42,015 nucleotides of DNA from Bacteroidales bacterium (GTDB lineage: Bacteria; Bacteroidota; Bacteroidia; Bacteroidales; P3), in the NCBI GenBank assembly GCA_031260565.1, contig JAISLH010000065.1, forward strand, positions 1 through 42,015. The letters run 5' to 3'. Below the pieces are notes generated by a model, which did no database searches, was not told the DNA's origin, and saw only the letters and a list, made by a program, of their open reading frames with translations. Shown here piece by piece: positions 41,680-42,015 of this stretch (positions are counted from its first letter, which is position 1; the number at the start of each line of letters is the position of its first letter). Made by a program: the position numbers and the translations under genes.

Positions 41680-42015
41680 CTATTGGTAGTATTCTATGTT
41701 TATTATGGTGATTGAATACGGTACTTTGGCTTCACTGCGATACTCTATCTCTTTTGATTTATTTCCTTTGAGGTCGTAAGTTATCTGATAGTCCCAACGA
41801 TAAGCCACTTCACCATTCTCATCGTAAGCAACAGCCTCTATGTAGTTGTTATTGCCGTCAAACTTGGCTTCAAGGTGGTATGCATATTTTCCATTCTCAT
41901 CGTACTGAACTGTTTTCGTCCGACAGCCTTGCTTATTGTAGGTCGCAGTCCATTTATTCGTCAATTTGCCGTCACCGTTGTACTCGTTATATTCGGTAGT
42001 GTTGCCTTGCTTGTC
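41680..42015 (-). CDS. Partial repeat protein (YD-like repeats), 5' end beyond the window
   Basis: 111 residues visible, open to the window edge. The frame continues past a TTG at 41962-41964 without interruption, so that is not taken as the start. The sequence is built from diverged repeats of about 20 residues of the form YDENGKxxYxxE (VQYDENGKYAYHLE, VAYDENGEVAYRWD, ITYDLKGNKSKEIE). This resembles YD/RHS-type or toxin-repeat-like beta strands, but no domain can be named from the fragment. Confidence 0.7.
   Translation of the reverse strand, partial: DKQGNTTEYNEYNGDGKLTNKWTATYNKQGCRTKTVQYDENGKYAYHLEAKFDGNNNYIEAVAYDENGEVAYRWDYQITYDLKGNKSKEIEYRSEAKVPYSITIINIEYYQ

Overview
The window reads as chromosomal DNA of a Bacteroidota bacterium, most likely Bacteroidales. 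Evidence: three secreted proteins carry type IX secretion (T9SS) C-terminal sorting domains. Seventeen -7 boxes fit the Bacteroidota consensus TAnnTTTG instead of sigma70 boxes. Recognisable Shine-Dalgarno sites are nearly absent. The gene clusters acpP-fabF-rnc, infC-rpmI-rplT-rplS and thiL-HAD-divIC are present. The DNA is AT-rich. No species can be named. No transposase, integrase, CRISPR array or rRNA gene was found; the only tRNA seen is tRNA-Ser(TGA).

Layout. 1-8.7 kb: T9SS cargo protein, tRNA-Ser, divergent prmC/ribD, a large T9SS beta-propeller-like protein and a lipid-anchored flavin-reductase-fold protein. 8.8-10.7 kb: a minus-strand operon of three tiny cysteine-patterned lipoproteins ahead of a MauE/DoxX-thioredoxin fusion. 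10.5-11.8 kb: 1.26 kb without a convincing gene, holding a repeat array and an orphan promoter. 11.8-16.5 kb: small lipoprotein, superoxide dismutase, and a flippase-dut-mannosyltransferase-like operon. 16.6-21.2 kb: an AT-rich minus-strand island (short Trp-codon ORF, TrpRS-like protein, NagA-like deacetylase, large unfamiliar membrane protein) bounded by 33-bp imperfect direct repeats. 21.5-30.4 kb: clpX, a T9SS protein, the infC ribosomal operon, an exported PPOX-fold protein, a sugar aminotransferase and galE. 30.7-42 kb: acpP-fabF-rnc, lipA, a transglutaminase-like secreted protein, thiL-HAD-divIC, gcvT, a secreted EEP-family hydrolase and a truncated repeat protein.

Two things stand out as possibly undescribed. 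First, six intergenic regions (plus one decayed copy) carry modular arrays built on a 21-22 bp period, about two helical turns. The modules are AAACGCC/GGCGTTT and, at two loci, four GGTATATACC decamers exactly 22 bp apart; many are arranged as long inverted repeats. Second, the island at 16.6-21.2 kb combines a second TrpRS-like enzyme, an amidohydrolase and a membrane protein with a degenerate amidotransferase-like N-terminus. It sits behind a promoter enclosed by a 12-bp inverted repeat and a short ORF with two Trp codons. A third candidate is the cysteine-lipoprotein/thioredoxin operon.

All calls come from reading motifs and base pairing by eye. No similarity search, structure prediction or folding calculation was run.
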